64,000 bases of DNA, taken from assembly GCA_963575745.1 (NCBI GenBank), contig CAUYUJ010022503.1, positions 1,447,269-1,511,268 of the forward strand. Reading direction: 5' to 3'. How positions within the stretch are numbered: the first letter of the stretch is position 1; each line of letters starts with the position of its first letter. The notes under the pieces are model-generated. The model did no database searches. It was given only the letters and a program-made list of their open reading frames with translations, and had not been told where the DNA came from. Origin of the DNA: Prorocentrum cordatum. Lineage: Eukaryota > Sar > Dinophyceae > Prorocentrales > Prorocentraceae. The position numbers and the translations under genes were made by a program. Of this stretch, positions 41,946 through 53,614 are shown piece by piece.

Positions 41946-44389
41946 TGCGCCGGTGCATGTGACAGCACACATCGGGAAACATGTCGGTCCCCACCATCCA
42001 TGTCGAAAACCATTGCCCATCATTTTGTCTGGTCGGCCTGCGCACAGCAGACCAAACGCCACCACTTGACAGGGATCGCGGGGCGGCCGCAAATGATCCA
42101 GATGTAGCCGCGGTGTGCATTTTGTTTTGTTTCTCTGTCAAGGATGGTAGCCCTGCGCGTAGCACGCAATATGCTGACACCCCCGCCGTCCCCGTCAACA
42201 AACAATACAAGGTGCTCGCGGGCCTCACGAACATGTCTCCCGACTTTGCCCCAAAGTGTACTTTGTAGTATTTTTAAAACAGGGATGGTGGGGGGCGGCC
42301 CGCATCGAGTTGGCCGCGCATGCTCCAAATGTGGAGTCAGAGTGCGTTTTGTATAGTTTTGTTGACAGGGATGGTGGGGGGGTGGCCCTCGTGGTTCTCG
42401 GTTGGCTGTTGGTCGCCTGGGGGAGGGGGTGTATATTAATAGGGGGCTGTGGACCTTCCCGGAAGGAGAAGAAGGGGGAGTGCAAGAGGAAGCCCGCTAA
42501 ACCACAAAAGGGCGAGTGGGATAACTAGAAAGTTCCAAGGGAATCTCCAGCGATTGCCAAATTTTGAAAAGGAGCCGCGCTCCATCCGTGTAGTTGTTGT
42601 AGGCTTTTACGTGCGATTGTGGACGCTCAGAATGAGGAGGTCTGCAGCGAGAGATTGGAGCCGCCTTCCTGGTTGTTGCGCAGTGTCTACACGCATGGAC
42701 GCCAGCTCTGAGGAAGTCTCAGTCGAGAGCCCCGGTTGAAGCAAGCAGCTGCCTTCATCCGAGTCGCCGTGTGCGGACCTGGTTGGCAGCGTTATGCTTT
42801 TTTCGCTATCAGGTGTGCTGCCGATATCGCCGCTCGATACCCGATGTGCGAATCCGTTGCTCGGTCTGCCGCTCCGACCGCGCGGAGCGTCCGCCAGCGC
42901 TGCGACAAAAGAACAGAACGTGCTGCCGACAGTTCCGCTCGATACCTGGACGAATGTTAGCGATATCTCGACTAGACGTAAAAGTGACCTCTCGTCAGAG
43001 TGACCTTTGGTGCGGGCCCAATGGGGCCCCCCGATCGCTGAGCGCGAGGCGGTAGCGGCGGCTTGCGCGCCCCGCTTGGCCAGCCCGCGTCCCCCGTTAA
43101 GCCTCGCACCAACGGCCATTCTTGCCTAGGGTCACTCTTGCGTGCAGCCGATTATCGCACGACATCTGAGCAAATGTGTGTCAACCTCATCACGCCGGCA
43201 TGCATTGTTCGTTATGGCGTTCGGCGTCGCGCACTGGGGGGGCGATGAACAGGGGGGGGGGCAGTGACGGCTGCAGAAAAGAGGCCCTTTCAAGGCCCCT
43301 AAATGGGCCCTTTAGGGCCCAAAAGGGGGCCTTGAGGGCCCGAAAAGTCCACCTTTCTCCCCCCCCGTTTAGCGCCCACCATTCAGCGACGCCCAATGGC
43401 GTGGCATAGAGTTTCTCATTGTTGCGACCTCTGCGCAGGAGCGCAGCGCAAAGCAGCGGGCGTCGAACGACGTCACCAGCAAGTGCGCCATCTCAGCGCT
43501 GACCCTCCATGGCCGCTCAGCGTGCTTTGGAATCACAGTCAGGATTTCGATTTCGGGCAACGTGCTCATCATTTTGCGTGATTCGCCTGAAGGACTTTGA
43601 GGACGATGACCCACTTGGGGTACCCCGCTTGCACATGCAGCGCCCCAGCTTCTGATTCGGTATAGTCTAGTGGGACACGCTTGTATCTTCTCCTCTTTCT
43701 GCAGCTGCCCTCCTGTTGCCACCGTCGTTACCTTGCACCCTGTCAACACCAACACGCACAGCCGTCGCCTTGCCCACCACGTCTGTCAGTTGATTGGCTC
43801 TTGCCCGACTGTGCTATTTTTCTCTGTTCGGGCTAGCGTTCCAGGGAGGGAAAGGGCAGAGCAGAACTCGCACCATAAGCCTACATTGCCGCACATAGAG
43901 TCCAGAGTTCTCCCTCTCCTCCCCTGCTCTCTTCATCTCTTCGTGTCCCTCCCCTCCTCCTCGTTCTGCGCGGTCTGTAGCTACGTGTGCAAGCCGGCGT
44001 TGCAGTGTTGCAAATATGAAGTGTAGCATCTATAATTTCGGGGCTCGAGCTGGCGAGTTTATCAGAGATAGCGTTCCAACGGATATGACACGCAATATGC
44101 AGACCAAACAATTCGGTTGCCTTTTAGTTTGCCCTTTCACTAAGCTTTACATTGGGGTTTACCTCATTTTGTGCAAGAGAGCGGTTGGTGATAGCCGCAC
44201 CTCAAGCTGGGTCCCCTGCGGTTCGTTGGTGGTCTTTGGGGTTCCTCAGGGCGATCGTCGCCTTTCCCGCCAAGTCTCCGGGAGTCCTCACTTTGCTTTG
44301 CTTGCTCAGACGTGCAGAACACAATTTGTCATGGCGTTGCGTTGAGTAGTACGGCATAGCATAACATGGCACAGCAGCGCTGTAAAGCA
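41946..44389. other. Unique sequence with small internal repeats, no recognised gene
   Basis: ACAGGGATGGTGGGGGG occurs twice (42280, 42365), and an inverted relative lies at 42178-42202. GTGCTGCCGA-CCGCTCGATACC recurs 99 bp apart at about 42818 and 42917. GGGCCCTTT and AAGGGGGCC units lie at 43275-43345. A minus-strand frame at 42607-43119 and a plus-strand frame at 44016-44345 lack family signatures. Confidence 0.4.
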
Positions 44390-44830
44390 TTGCATTCCAA
44401 CGGTTTGGGCGTAGCAGAGTAGAGAGCTCTGCATTGCTTTGCTTTTCGTCGTCTTGCTGAGTGTGCTTTGATTGTCTTTGCTACGTACTGCCCGGCATTG
44501 CTTCTTTGGCGTCGTTTTGTGTTTGTTTACATTGATATGTGTGGCTTGGCATTGTGAAGCAGAAGGGGTGACAGACTGGGGTCGTTTCCGCTGGGTCCTC
44601 GGGAGCTCCGTGAGGTTCTCGTGTTCTACGGGCTCTTGACGGATTCTTCTGGATTCCTAGGCTGTGTTGCATTGTTTTGTGTTGCAATGTGATATTTGTT
44701 CATTGCTCTGCGCTGCTTTCTACAGCTTCCCCTTTTCTTTGATCGCCATATTGCGTTACATCCCGTCGCGCTGCATTGCATTGCTCTGCATTGCCTAGCA
44801 TTGCGGTGTATAGCTGCTGTATAGCTACAT
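44390..44830. repeat. GCATTGCTTTGC-rich low-complexity DNA
   Basis: Variants of GCATTGCATTG and GTGTTGCATTG recur irregularly, reminiscent on the opposite strand of the GCAATGCAACA parts of the satellite at 30555-31440. Confidence 0.6.
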
Positions 44831-45029
44831 AGTGGTGATGACCTGGCTGGCGCTCGTGCAAGTCAGGGTCATCGACGAAGCCACAGTAGGCAGCGAGGAA
44901 GGACGTGGGGGGATGCCAACAAGAGAGGCAAGAGAGCCACCAGCCTGCTGGGTGCGAGGCAAACAAGCCAGTCTGCGATCTACTCAGCAGCTTGCACAGC
45001 GTGAAACAACACAACGACGGGCTGTGTTG

Positions 45030-45440
45030 GTGCAATCGCGGCTGCGGCCGCGGCTCGGACGGGGAAACTATCGCGAGTTTTTCGCGGAGGTGTTCTCCTG
45101 GCCGCGGCTCGGAGGTGGCTTTCTCTTTCCAGCCGCGCCCGCGGCCGCGGCTGCCTACGGCTGCCGCTGCTGCCGCGGCTGGGAGGGGGAAACTATCTCG
45201 GTTTGTTCGCTGTGGTTTTCTCCTTCGAGCCGCGGCCGCAGCTGCCCGCGGCTGCAGCTTCCGCTGCGGTCGCTGCCGCGGCCGCGGCTGGGAGAGGGAG
45301 AACGTTCGCAAATGTTTTAGTGTTTTCTCTTCTCTTCCAGCATCGGCCGCGGCCGCGGCTGCGAGAGCGAAACCATTGCGATTTTTTCGCGGTGGTTTTC
45401 CTTTTCCAGACGCGGTCGCGGCTGCGGCAGTGGTGTGGGC
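45030..45440 (+). repeat. Tandem repeat of GCCGCGGCTGG and GAAACTATCGCG units
   Basis: Four to five units of about 65-120 bp share GCGGCCGCGGCTG, GGGAAAC-AT-CGCGATTTTTTCGC-like and TTTTCTCCTTCC. Units vary in length. Confidence 0.75.
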
Positions 45441-45499
45441 CAATCCGCCCAGGAGCAACAAGAACACATGCATACAAGACAGAATCTCGGATCCTGCCA

Positions 45500-45870
45500 G
45501 TGCTACAGTAGTCTGCGAACACCGCACCTTGCCTGTGAACACCACGGTAGCCTGCGGGCGCCACACTGTTCCTGCGAGCTCGACTGGGCCTGCGAACAAC
45601 AGGTGCACACTTATGCTCACCAGCATGCCAGACCTTGCCAGTACTAACGTAGCCTTTCGATCGCCACAACATGCGCGCGATACAGTCGCCCACGAATACA
45701 CCGCACCATTTCGTTCCTACGTGCACCACAGTGGGTTTGTGGAGAGCTGCAGATCGTTCTGCACCGCAGTATGTCGGGCCGTGCCAGGATCACAACAGCT
45801 CTCGAGCATCACAACCTGCCTGTGAGCACAGCGCTGCGACGTGCCTTGTGAGCACCACAGTTCGCCTGGG
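45500..45870 (+). repeat. Degenerate 18-bp satellite, third locus
   Basis: Units such as GCCTGTGAACACCACGGT and GCCTGCGGGCGCCACACT keep the 18-bp spacing and the CCTGYG-CACCAC core of the arrays at 5542 and 6279. They are more diverged, and the second half (45660-45870) is barely periodic. Confidence 0.6.
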
Positions 45871-46688
45871 AGCAGCAGCAGCAGCAGCATCAGCACGTAT
45901 ATGTTGGCACGCACCAGCACACCTCGTAGGCAATGCTCCTGGTGAGCGTCGACCAGGAGGATGGAGGGGTCGGGCAGGCCCCATGGGTCACGAGTCCTTC
46001 CTTCCCCAAAACGGGACCGCTGGGCCTTTTTTGGAAAGTCGGGCCCCGCCGGTGTCCGAACCTGGACAGCCTTTGTTGTGCCTTCACCCCCTCGCGCCGA
46101 GCAAGACACAAACGCACAAGGTGCAAGGGCAATGATTTCCAACATTGCTTGTGACAAATAACGAGAGAGAAAGAGAGAGAGAGAGAGAGAGACAGCGCTC
46201 GCACATGATGACATTGGCACCTACCCCCTGTGAGGGTCGCTACGTGGTAGGCTCAGTCATGAAGCCACTATGTCCCGCGCCAGCCGCACGGCCGCAAGCC
46301 GCCCCTGGTCTTCCCCCACTGCACTTCCGCACGCCCTTGCACAGCTCAAGACGTGGCAGAGCATCTTTACGCTGCTCCCCCAAAGGAGGAGGAGGAGGAG
46401 GAGGAGGAGGAGGAGGAGGAGGAGGAGCGCAGTGTTCGCTCCATGCCTCGCACGTCCATTTCCACAGTTTCTTAGCTTCGCCCGAGCTCCGTGCTGCTGC
46501 GCATTTTCCAGCTCGCTCCCCACCTCGGAGTGAACTGCACCCACCTCCCCCGGGGGCGTTCTCGTGGGCTCGCTGCTTCGTGCAGCTGCCAGCTTCACAT
46601 GGGCACCACGCCAATGTCTTCAAACCTCCCAAGGTGTAGAGGTTCATCTTGAACCGAAGGGGAAGCACGTCTTGACGTCTTCTGTGCA
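45871..46688. other. Unique DNA with GA and GGA runs
   Basis: A GA run lies at 46160-46192 and a GGA run at 46385-46428. No gene is recognised. Confidence 0.4.
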
Positions 46689-47816
46689 TCGAAGACGCTT
46701 ACATCGAATCACCGCCGCCCCCTGCCTTTGAAGGCACCTATGTGGCCGAACGTTGTGGTCAGAGCTCGGCCAAACTATCGGATCATGTATTCTCCCAGCC
46801 GTTGTGGAGACGCTCCGGGGAACACGTGGGGGAAAAAGAAAAAGATCTGGAGAGAGCTCTCCAGGTTTTCCTGGAGGCTCTCTCGGAGGCCTCTTGGGGG
46901 CCTCTCAGGCCGTCTTGGGTTATCTTGGGGCCATCTTTGGTGCATGTTGGGCCTGTCTTGAAGACATCTTGCGGCCATTTGTTTTTTTGACCATCTTAGA
47001 AGTCCCGGAGGCATCTTGGAAGCCATCTCCAGCCATCTTGGCCGTCTTGGAGCAGGAAGACCGAAGACCTGGGAAGCTTAAGGTTCCTCCTGGGGCGCCT
47101 TGGAGGCAATTTTGAGGCCGTCTGGAGCGGGAGGACAGATGAATTGGGAAATTAATCAGTTCTTCAGGGTGGCTGGCGGGATCGGCCGCAGAGTCTGTTC
47201 AAAGTCCAGCGTGTCGTGCACCCTCGTGGCAAGCCGCAGTGGCGGCGGATATCTAGTTGCATTGGGCCTTTCACACCACCGTGCCACCGGGACTTCTTGG
47301 AGTCCTCTTGGGGCCTCGTGGGTGCCTCTCGGGGTCCTTTCTGTGACCTCTTCGGGGTCTCTTTGTGGCCTCTCGGAGGTCTTCTTGGGCCTGTAGGGCG
47401 CCTCTGGTGGCCTCCTGGGGGCCTCTTGGCTGTCTGGGGGGTCATCCTGGCACTAGAGGGCTCCTGGGGCCAGTTTGTGTTCCCCCCTCTGGGGCCAGAA
47501 CTTGAAACACGTATGGTCTCATGTTCTTCAGTGGCTTGGGGCTGTCTTGGAGGCTTCTTGGGCCGTCATGGGGCCATCGCTGAGGCTTTCAGAGCCACCT
47601 TGGCGCGATTTTGAAGCCTCTTGGACCGTCTTGGGCCGTCGGAAGGCAGAAAAGGAGCAAATGCCAACATCTTTAACCACCTGAGGACAACCAATGAGTT
47701 TGGCCTCTTCGGCCCCTCCTCGGGACCTCTTTTTGGTCTCTTGGGCCGTCTTGGAGCTTCTTTGGGGCTTATTGGGCCGTTTTGGGCCGTTTTGGATGTT
47801 TCTTGGACCCTCTCGG
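46689..47816 (+). repeat. TTGGGGCC family, unit with head segment
   Basis: The head at 46689-46830 (TCGAAGACGCTTAC, ACTATCGGATCATG, CAGCCGTTGTGGAGACG) matches 21208-21350. Imperfect TTGGGGCC units run to the tandem gene array, with CCGTCGGAAGG at about 47637. The array spacers consist of the same family. Confidence 0.75.
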
Positions 47817-48405
47817 GCCGTCTTGGAGGCACTCTTGGACCATCTTGAGCGAATGGAGGCAGTTGGGGCCACCTTGGGGTGATCTTGGAGGCCTCCTGGG
47901 CCGTCTCGGGCCGTCGGAAGGCCGAACAGAAGCAAACGTCCGAACTCTTCAACCACCTAGGGAGAATCAGTGAGTTTGGCCTCTTCGGGCCTTCCTAAAC
48001 GATCCCTTGGAGTGCTTTGGGGGGCCTCTTGGGCCGTCTTGGATCATCTTGAATCCATCTTGGCCGTCTTGGGTGCATCTGGGGCCGTCTTGAGTGCATC
48101 TTGGGACCATCTTGGGCTCTCTTGGGGCCGCTGGGCAATCTTTTGCGGCGATTCGGGGCCCTCTTAGACCGTCTTGGGGGCCCTCTTGGGGCCGAAAAAG
48201 TCACGCGACAAGACGGCCTGAGCCCCCAGGGACCACGTGGTCAGCCCCCGAAGAATTGGCAATCCGGGGCCCGGGCTTTTTAAATGATCACCAGGACTCA
48301 GGACTGAGGCTCCACGTGATCAAACTAGGCGGAGTTGCAGGCCCCTGAAAGATAATTCCATCGATGCAGGAGACATGAATTTGAGGACACCCCACTTCGT
48401 ACCTC

Positions 48406-48420
48406 AGCCATTTAGGCTCA
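48406..48420 (+). promoter_or_regulatory. Relict spliced-leader-like sequence, unit 1
   Basis: AGCCATTTAGGCTCA differs at one base from the core of the dinoflagellate trans-spliced leader. It lies 86 bp before the ATG on the sense strand. Such relics mark genes re-inserted from processed mRNA. Whether it has a present function is unknown. Confidence 0.6.
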
Positions 48421-48506
48421 TATAGACTTGGTTCGTTCAGCTTCCTTGAAGGAATTTGTGCTCACACTCCTTCGTATACTGCAATACTCGTGATCTTCTC
48501 TTCGGC

Positions 48507-49754
48507 ATGAAAGGTATGTATGGATGTTGCTTCACCGTTGTTCTGGTCGGAATCCACCCTGGCGCTGCACTCGTGCTAGGAGGCGAGAAACCGGTGACGC
48601 AGCTGACGAAGTCCAGAGAGGGTGTCAGTGACAATTCGTCTGTGGGGACCTGGTACTCGTACAGAAAATGCCAAGGTACTTCATTATCGTGTAATTTGGG
48701 TTCCACGTGGCCAAGCTGGTCAGGGTGCCCTGGTATCAGTCCCTGGTCAAATCGTTGCCACCAGGCCACCATCGCCAGCGCCATGTCTATCTGCAGCGCA
48801 AATGCGGATTGCATGGGTATAACGCGCGACATGGCAGGATACGAGCCTAGGACAGGTCCTGGACCATACTACCATGGGGCAGCACTCGAACTGTGGATCA
48901 AGTACACGCCCGCCCCGACGCCATACCCGACGCCCGCCCCGACGCCGTACCCGACGCCCTACCCGACGCCCTACCCGACGCCGTACCCGACGCCCGCCCC
49001 GACGCCGTACCCCACGCCCTACCCGACGCCCTACCCCACGCCATACCCGACGCCCTACCCCACGCCCTACCCGACGCCTTTCCCGACGGCCTTCCCCACG
49101 CCCTACCCGACGCCTTTCCCGACAGCTTTCCCGACGCCCAGCCCGACGCCTAGCCCGACGTATCCTCCAGGTTGGCCGACGCCACAGCCGACGTATCCTT
49201 CTGGAGCTCCCATGACGGGCGGTGCTGGCGGCGTGGCTGCCACTGGCGATCCCCACCTAGCAAATGTTCTCGGTCAGCGATTCGATTTGATGAAGCCGGG
49301 CAACCATGTTCTGATCAACATCCCTCGCGGAAGGCATAAGAACGTCATGCTTCGTGTAGAGGCCGAGGCGCGTCAGTTGGGTGGACAATGCACAGACATG
49401 TATTTCCAAGACTTGAACGTGACGGGGTCGTGGGTGGAGGAGAAATATGCCGCCGGTTTACGGTTTCAAGCTCAGGGTGTGCACGATGAAGGTCCGAAGT
49501 GGTTCAAGTTTGGAAAGGTGCAGCTCAAAGTTGCCCATGGACACACGCAGCAGGGCATCACTTACCTAAACTTCTACGTCAAGCACCTTGGGCATGCTGG
49601 ATTCGATGTCGGAGGATTGCTGGGAGAGGACGACCATCAGGAGGCAGCGTCGCCTGCGGAGGAATGTGGTCACCGTGCCTCGCTCCTTCAAGTGTCTAGT
49701 CCGGATGAGCAAGGTGTGCGCTTTCTCTCGGTCGCAGAGGCAAGTTTCGAATGA
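48507..49754 (+). CDS. Secreted PAN-like / Pro-Thr linker / VWD-like protein, copy 1
   Basis: 415 residues, intronless, from the first ATG (a second is three codons on) to TGA. Residues 1-25 ([19 protein letters not shown]) look like a signal peptide. Residues about 47-131 hold a PAN/Apple-like region with six or more cysteines ([17 protein letters not shown]). Residues 134-230 are PTPYPTP and FPTAFPTP repeats, a stiff wall-protein-like linker. Residues 241-377 start with [16 protein letters not shown], the GDPH entry motif of von Willebrand type D domains, and end with [12 protein letters not shown]. The protein is probably secreted or on the cell surface; its ligand is unknown. The name PAN-like is tentative, since only the cysteine pattern and the A-C-C-G spacing support it. 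Confidence 0.8.
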   Translation: MKGMYGCCFTVVLVGIHPGAALVLGGEKPVTQLTKSREGVSDNSSVGTWYSYRKCQGTSLSCNLGSTWPSWSGCPGISPWSNRCHQATIASAMSICSANADCMGITRDMAGYEPRTGPGPYYHGAALELWIKYTPAPTPYPTPAPTPYPTPYPTPYPTPYPTPAPTPYPTPYPTPYPTPYPTPYPTPYPTPFPTAFPTPYPTPFPTAFPTPSPTPSPTYPPGWPTPQPTYPSGAPMTGGAGGVAATGDPHLANVLGQRFDLMKPGNHVLINIPRGRHKNVMLRVEAEARQLGGQCTDMYFQDLNVTGSWVEEKYAAGLRFQAQGVHDEGPKWFKFGKVQLKVAHGHTQQGITYLNFYVKHLGHAGFDVGGLLGEDDHQEAASPAEECGHRASLLQVSSPDEQGVRFLSVAEASFE

Positions 49755-50959
49755 TTATGTTCTGGGGGCTTGTGCCATTCCGCCTACCCCTTTTGTATGT
49801 ACGAGTTGGCGCTTTGGCTTTCGCTTCCGCGTGAGGTTGGTGACTGAGGCAGTTCGCTCCTTCTGCTTGACTGGCAAACCGAGGCACATCAATCACCCGA
49901 CCGTCATCATCACCATCACCGGCATCATTGCGCGTAGTTGTGCGTGCGTGGCACGACTGCCTGCGCGCGTCAGGACGCGCACGCGTGCTCACAGACCCTG
50001 CCAGACAATGGGCAGGCGTTCGAACGCCCCCCAGGGCGCCGAACGCACGATGGCGGACGCGGGCCGCCTGAGCCCACGCCCCGCCTGCAAGGTGGTAAGC
50101 CGTTCGGCAACGTCGCGCGTCCTCTCGGATCTCCTAGCTTATGCGTTGCTGCTGCGTGTTCCCTCCTCGATTTGCGCCCGCGGGGGAGCAGGGATCTGGG
50201 AACGTCTGAGAATGGCGAAGGCGCTTCCAGGAGGCCTCCAGAGGCTCGAATCGTGACGTTGCCGCACAATCCTCCCCTCTCCTCCTGCCCCTCCGAATTG
50301 TATTCTGGCCCATCGCACTCCTCGGCGCTCCTCCCCGTGTGTCCCCAATCCTCTCCATTTGCCTCCCTCCCTCCCGCGCCGTCTTGGAGGCCATCTTGGA
50401 CCATCCTGGGCGAATGGAGGCATTTGAGGCCATCTTGGGGTGATCCCGGGGGCCTCTTGGGCCGTCTCGGGCCGTCGGAAGGCCGAACAGAAGCAAACGT
50501 CCAAACTCTTCAACCACCTAGGGAGAATCAGTGAGTTTGGCCTCTTCGGGCCTTCCTAAACGATCCCTTGGAGTCCTTTGGGGGGCCTCTTGGGCCGTCT
50601 TGGATCATCTTGAATCCATCTTGGGCCGTCTTGGGTGCATCTGGGGCCGTCTTGAGTGCATCTTGGGGGCCATTTTGGGCTCTCTTGGGGCCGTCCGGCT
50701 TTTGCGGCGATTCGGGGCCCTCTTAGACCGTCTTGGGGGCCCTCTTGGGGCCACGCGACAAGACGGCTTGAGCCCCCAGGGACCACGGGGTCAGCCCCCG
50801 AAGAATTGGCAATCCGGGGTTCAGGCTTCTTGAATAAGCATCAGGATTGAGGACTGAGGCTCCACGTGATCAAACTAAGCGGGGTTGCGGCCCCCTGAAA
50901 TATAATTCCATCGATACAGGAGACGTAAAGGAATTTGAGGACACCCCACTTCGTACCTC

Positions 50960-50974
50960 AGCCATTTAGGCTCA
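50960..50974 (+). promoter_or_regulatory. Relict spliced-leader-like sequence, unit 2
   Basis: The same 15-mer at the same place, 84 bp before the ATG of copy 2. Confidence 0.6.
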
Positions 50975-51058
50975 TAGACTTGGTTCGTTCAGCTTCCTTG
51001 AAGGAATTTGTGCTCACACTCCTTCGTATACTGCAATACTCGTGATCTTCTCTCCGGC

Positions 51059-52305
51059 ATGAAGGGCATGCATGGATGTTGCTTCACCGTTGTTCTGGCC
51101 GGAATCCACCCTGGCGCTGCACTCGTGCTAGGAGGCGAGAAACCGGTGACGCAGCTGACGAAGTCCAGAGAGGGTGTCAGTGACAATTCGTCTGTGGGGA
51201 CCTGGTACTCGTACAGAAAATGCCAAGGTACTTCATTATCGTGTAATTTGGGTTCCACGTGGCCAAGCTGGTCAGGGTGCCCTGGTATCAGTCCCTGGTC
51301 AAATCGTTGCCACCAGGCCACCATCGCCAGCGCCATGTCTATCTGCAGCGCAAATGCGGATTGCATGGGTATAACGCGCGACATGGCAGGATACGAGCCT
51401 AGGACAGGTCCTGGACCCTACTATCATGGGGCAGCGCTCGAACTGTGGATCAAATACACGCCCGCCCCGACGCCATACCCGACGCCCGCCCCGACGCCGT
51501 ACCCGACGCCCTACCCGACGCCCTACCCGACGCCGTACCCGACGCCCGCCCCGACGCCGTACCCCACGCCCTACCCGACGCCCTACCCCACGCCATACCC
51601 GACGCCCTACCCCACGCCCTACCCGACGCCTTTCCCGACGGCCTTCCCCACGCCCTACCCGACGCCTTCCCGACAGCTTTCCCGACGCCCAGCCCGACGC
51701 CTAGCCCGACGTATCCTCCAGGTTGGCCGACGCCACAGCCGACGTATCCTTCTGGAGCTCCCATGACGGGCGGTGCTGGCGGCGTGGCTGCCACTGGCGA
51801 TCCCCACCTAGCAAATGTTCTCGGTCAGCGATTCGATTTGATGAAGCGGGGCAACCATGTTCTGATCAACATCCCTCGCGGAAGGCATAAGAACGTCATG
51901 CTTCGTGTAGAGGCCGAGGCGCGTCAGTTGGGTGGACAATGCACAGACATGTATTTCCAAGACTTGAACGTGACGGGGTCGTGGGTGGAGGAGAAATATG
52001 CCGCCGGTTTACGGTTTCAAGCTCAGGGTGTGCACGATGAAGGTCCGAAGTGGTTCAAGTTTGGAAAGGTGCAGCTCAAAGTTGCCCATGGACACACGCA
52101 GCAGGGCATCACTTACCTAAACTTCTACGTCAAGCACCTTGGGCGTGCTGGATTCGATGTCGGAGGATTGCTGGGAGAGGACGACCATCAGGAGGCAGCG
52201 ACGCCTGCGGAGGAATGTGGTCACCGTGCCTCGCTCCTTCAAGTGTCTAGTCCGGATGAGCAAGGTGTGCGCTTTCTCTCGGTCGCAGAGGCAAGTTTCG
52301 AATGA
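51059..52305 (+). pseudogene. VWD-like tandem gene, copy 2, frameshifted in the linker
   Basis: Nearly identical to copies 1 and 3, but one T is missing from GCCTTTCCC at about 51667, in the Pro-Thr linker. The N-terminal frame therefore runs on to a stop at 51766, and the GDPHL part (about 51796 onward) is in another frame that stays open to 52305. As assembled, translation would give only the signal-like, PAN-like and linker parts with a short Arg-rich tail. A base-call error in a T/C run is possible; if not, this copy is a pseudogene or encodes a truncated secreted protein. One substitution (MKRGN for MKPGN) also distinguishes it. Confidence 0.75.
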
Positions 52306-53515
52306 TTATGCTCTGGGGGCTTGCGCCATTCCGCCTACCCCTTTTGTATGTACGAGTTGGCGCTTTGGCTTTCGCTTCCGCGTGAGGTTGGTGACTGAGG
52401 CAGTTCGCTCCTTCTGCTTGACTGGCAAACCGAGGCACATCAATCACCCGACCGTCATCATCACCATCACCGGCATCATTGCGCGTAGTTGTGCGTGCGT
52501 GGCACGATTGCCTGCGCGCGTCAGGACGCGCACGCGTGCTCACAGACCCTGCCAGACCATGGGCAGGCGTTCGAACGCCCCCCAGGGCGCCGAACGCACG
52601 CTGGCGGACGCGGGCCGCCTGAGCCCACGCCCCGCCTGCAAGGTGGTAAGCCGTTCGGCAACGTCGCGCGTCCTTTCGGATCTCCTAGCTTATGCGTTGC
52701 TGCTGCGTGTTCCCTCCGCGATTTGCGTCCGCGGGGGAGCAGGGATCTGGGAACGTCTGAGAGTGGCGAAGGCGCTTCCAGGAGGCCTCCAGAGGCTCGA
52801 ATCGTGACGTTGCCGCACAATCCTCCCCTCTCCTCCTGCCCCTCCGAATTGTATTCTGGCCCATCGCACTCCTCGGCGCTCCTCCCCGTGTGTCCCCAAT
52901 CCTCTCCACTCGCCTCCCTCCCTCCCGCGCCGTCTTGGAGGCCATCTTGGACCATCCTGGGCGAATGGAGGCATTTGAGGCCATCTTGGGGTGATCCCGG
53001 GGGCCTCTTGGGCCGTCTCGGGCCGTCGGAAGGCCGAACAGAAGCAAACGTCCGAACTCTTCAACCACCTAGGGAGAATCAGTGAGTTTGGCCTCTTCGG
53101 GCCTTCCTAAACGATCCCTTGGAGTCCTTTGGGGGGCCTCTTGGGCCGTCTTGGATCATCTTGAATCCATCTTGGGCCGTCTTGGGTGCATCTGGGGCCG
53201 TCTTGAGTGCATCTTGGGGGTCATTTTGGGCTCTCTTGGGGCCGTCCGGGCAATCTTTTGCGGCGATTCGGGGCCCTCTTAGACCGTCTTGGGGGCCCTC
53301 TTGGGGCCACGCGACAAGACGGCTTGAGTCCCCAGGGACCACGTGGTCAGCCCCCGAAGAATTGGCAATCCGGGGTCCAGGCTTCTTGAATAAGCATCAG
53401 GATTGAGGACTGAGCCTCCACGTGATCAAACTAAGCGGGGTTGCGGCCCCCTGAAATATAATTCCATCGATACAGGAGACGTAAAGGAATTTGAGGACAC
53501 CCCACTTCGTACCTC

Positions 53516-53530
53516 AGCCATTTAGGCTCA
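53516..53530 (+). promoter_or_regulatory. Relict spliced-leader-like sequence, unit 3
   Basis: The same 15-mer, 84 bp before the ATG of copy 3. The partial fourth unit ends upstream of the expected site and has none. Confidence 0.6.
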
Positions 53531-53614
53531 TAGACTTGGTTCGTTCAGCTTCCTTGAAGGAATTTGTGCTCACACTCCTTCGTATACTGCAATACTCGTG
53601 ATCTTCTCTCCGGC

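Noticed and set aside
44231-44260. RT-like motif GVPQGD in a short plus-strand frame
   Set aside because: No other RT block is found before or after, and the frame is 109 codons long.
48747-49256. Arg/Gly/Val-rich minus-strand frame opposite the Pro-Thr linker
   Set aside because: It is the antisense of the linker repeats.
49588-50534. 222- and 198-codon plus-strand frames downstream of each VWD-like gene, present in all three units
   Set aside because: They overlap the 3' end of the gene in another frame and recur only because the units are near-identical; Arg/Pro/Ser-rich composition and no domain.
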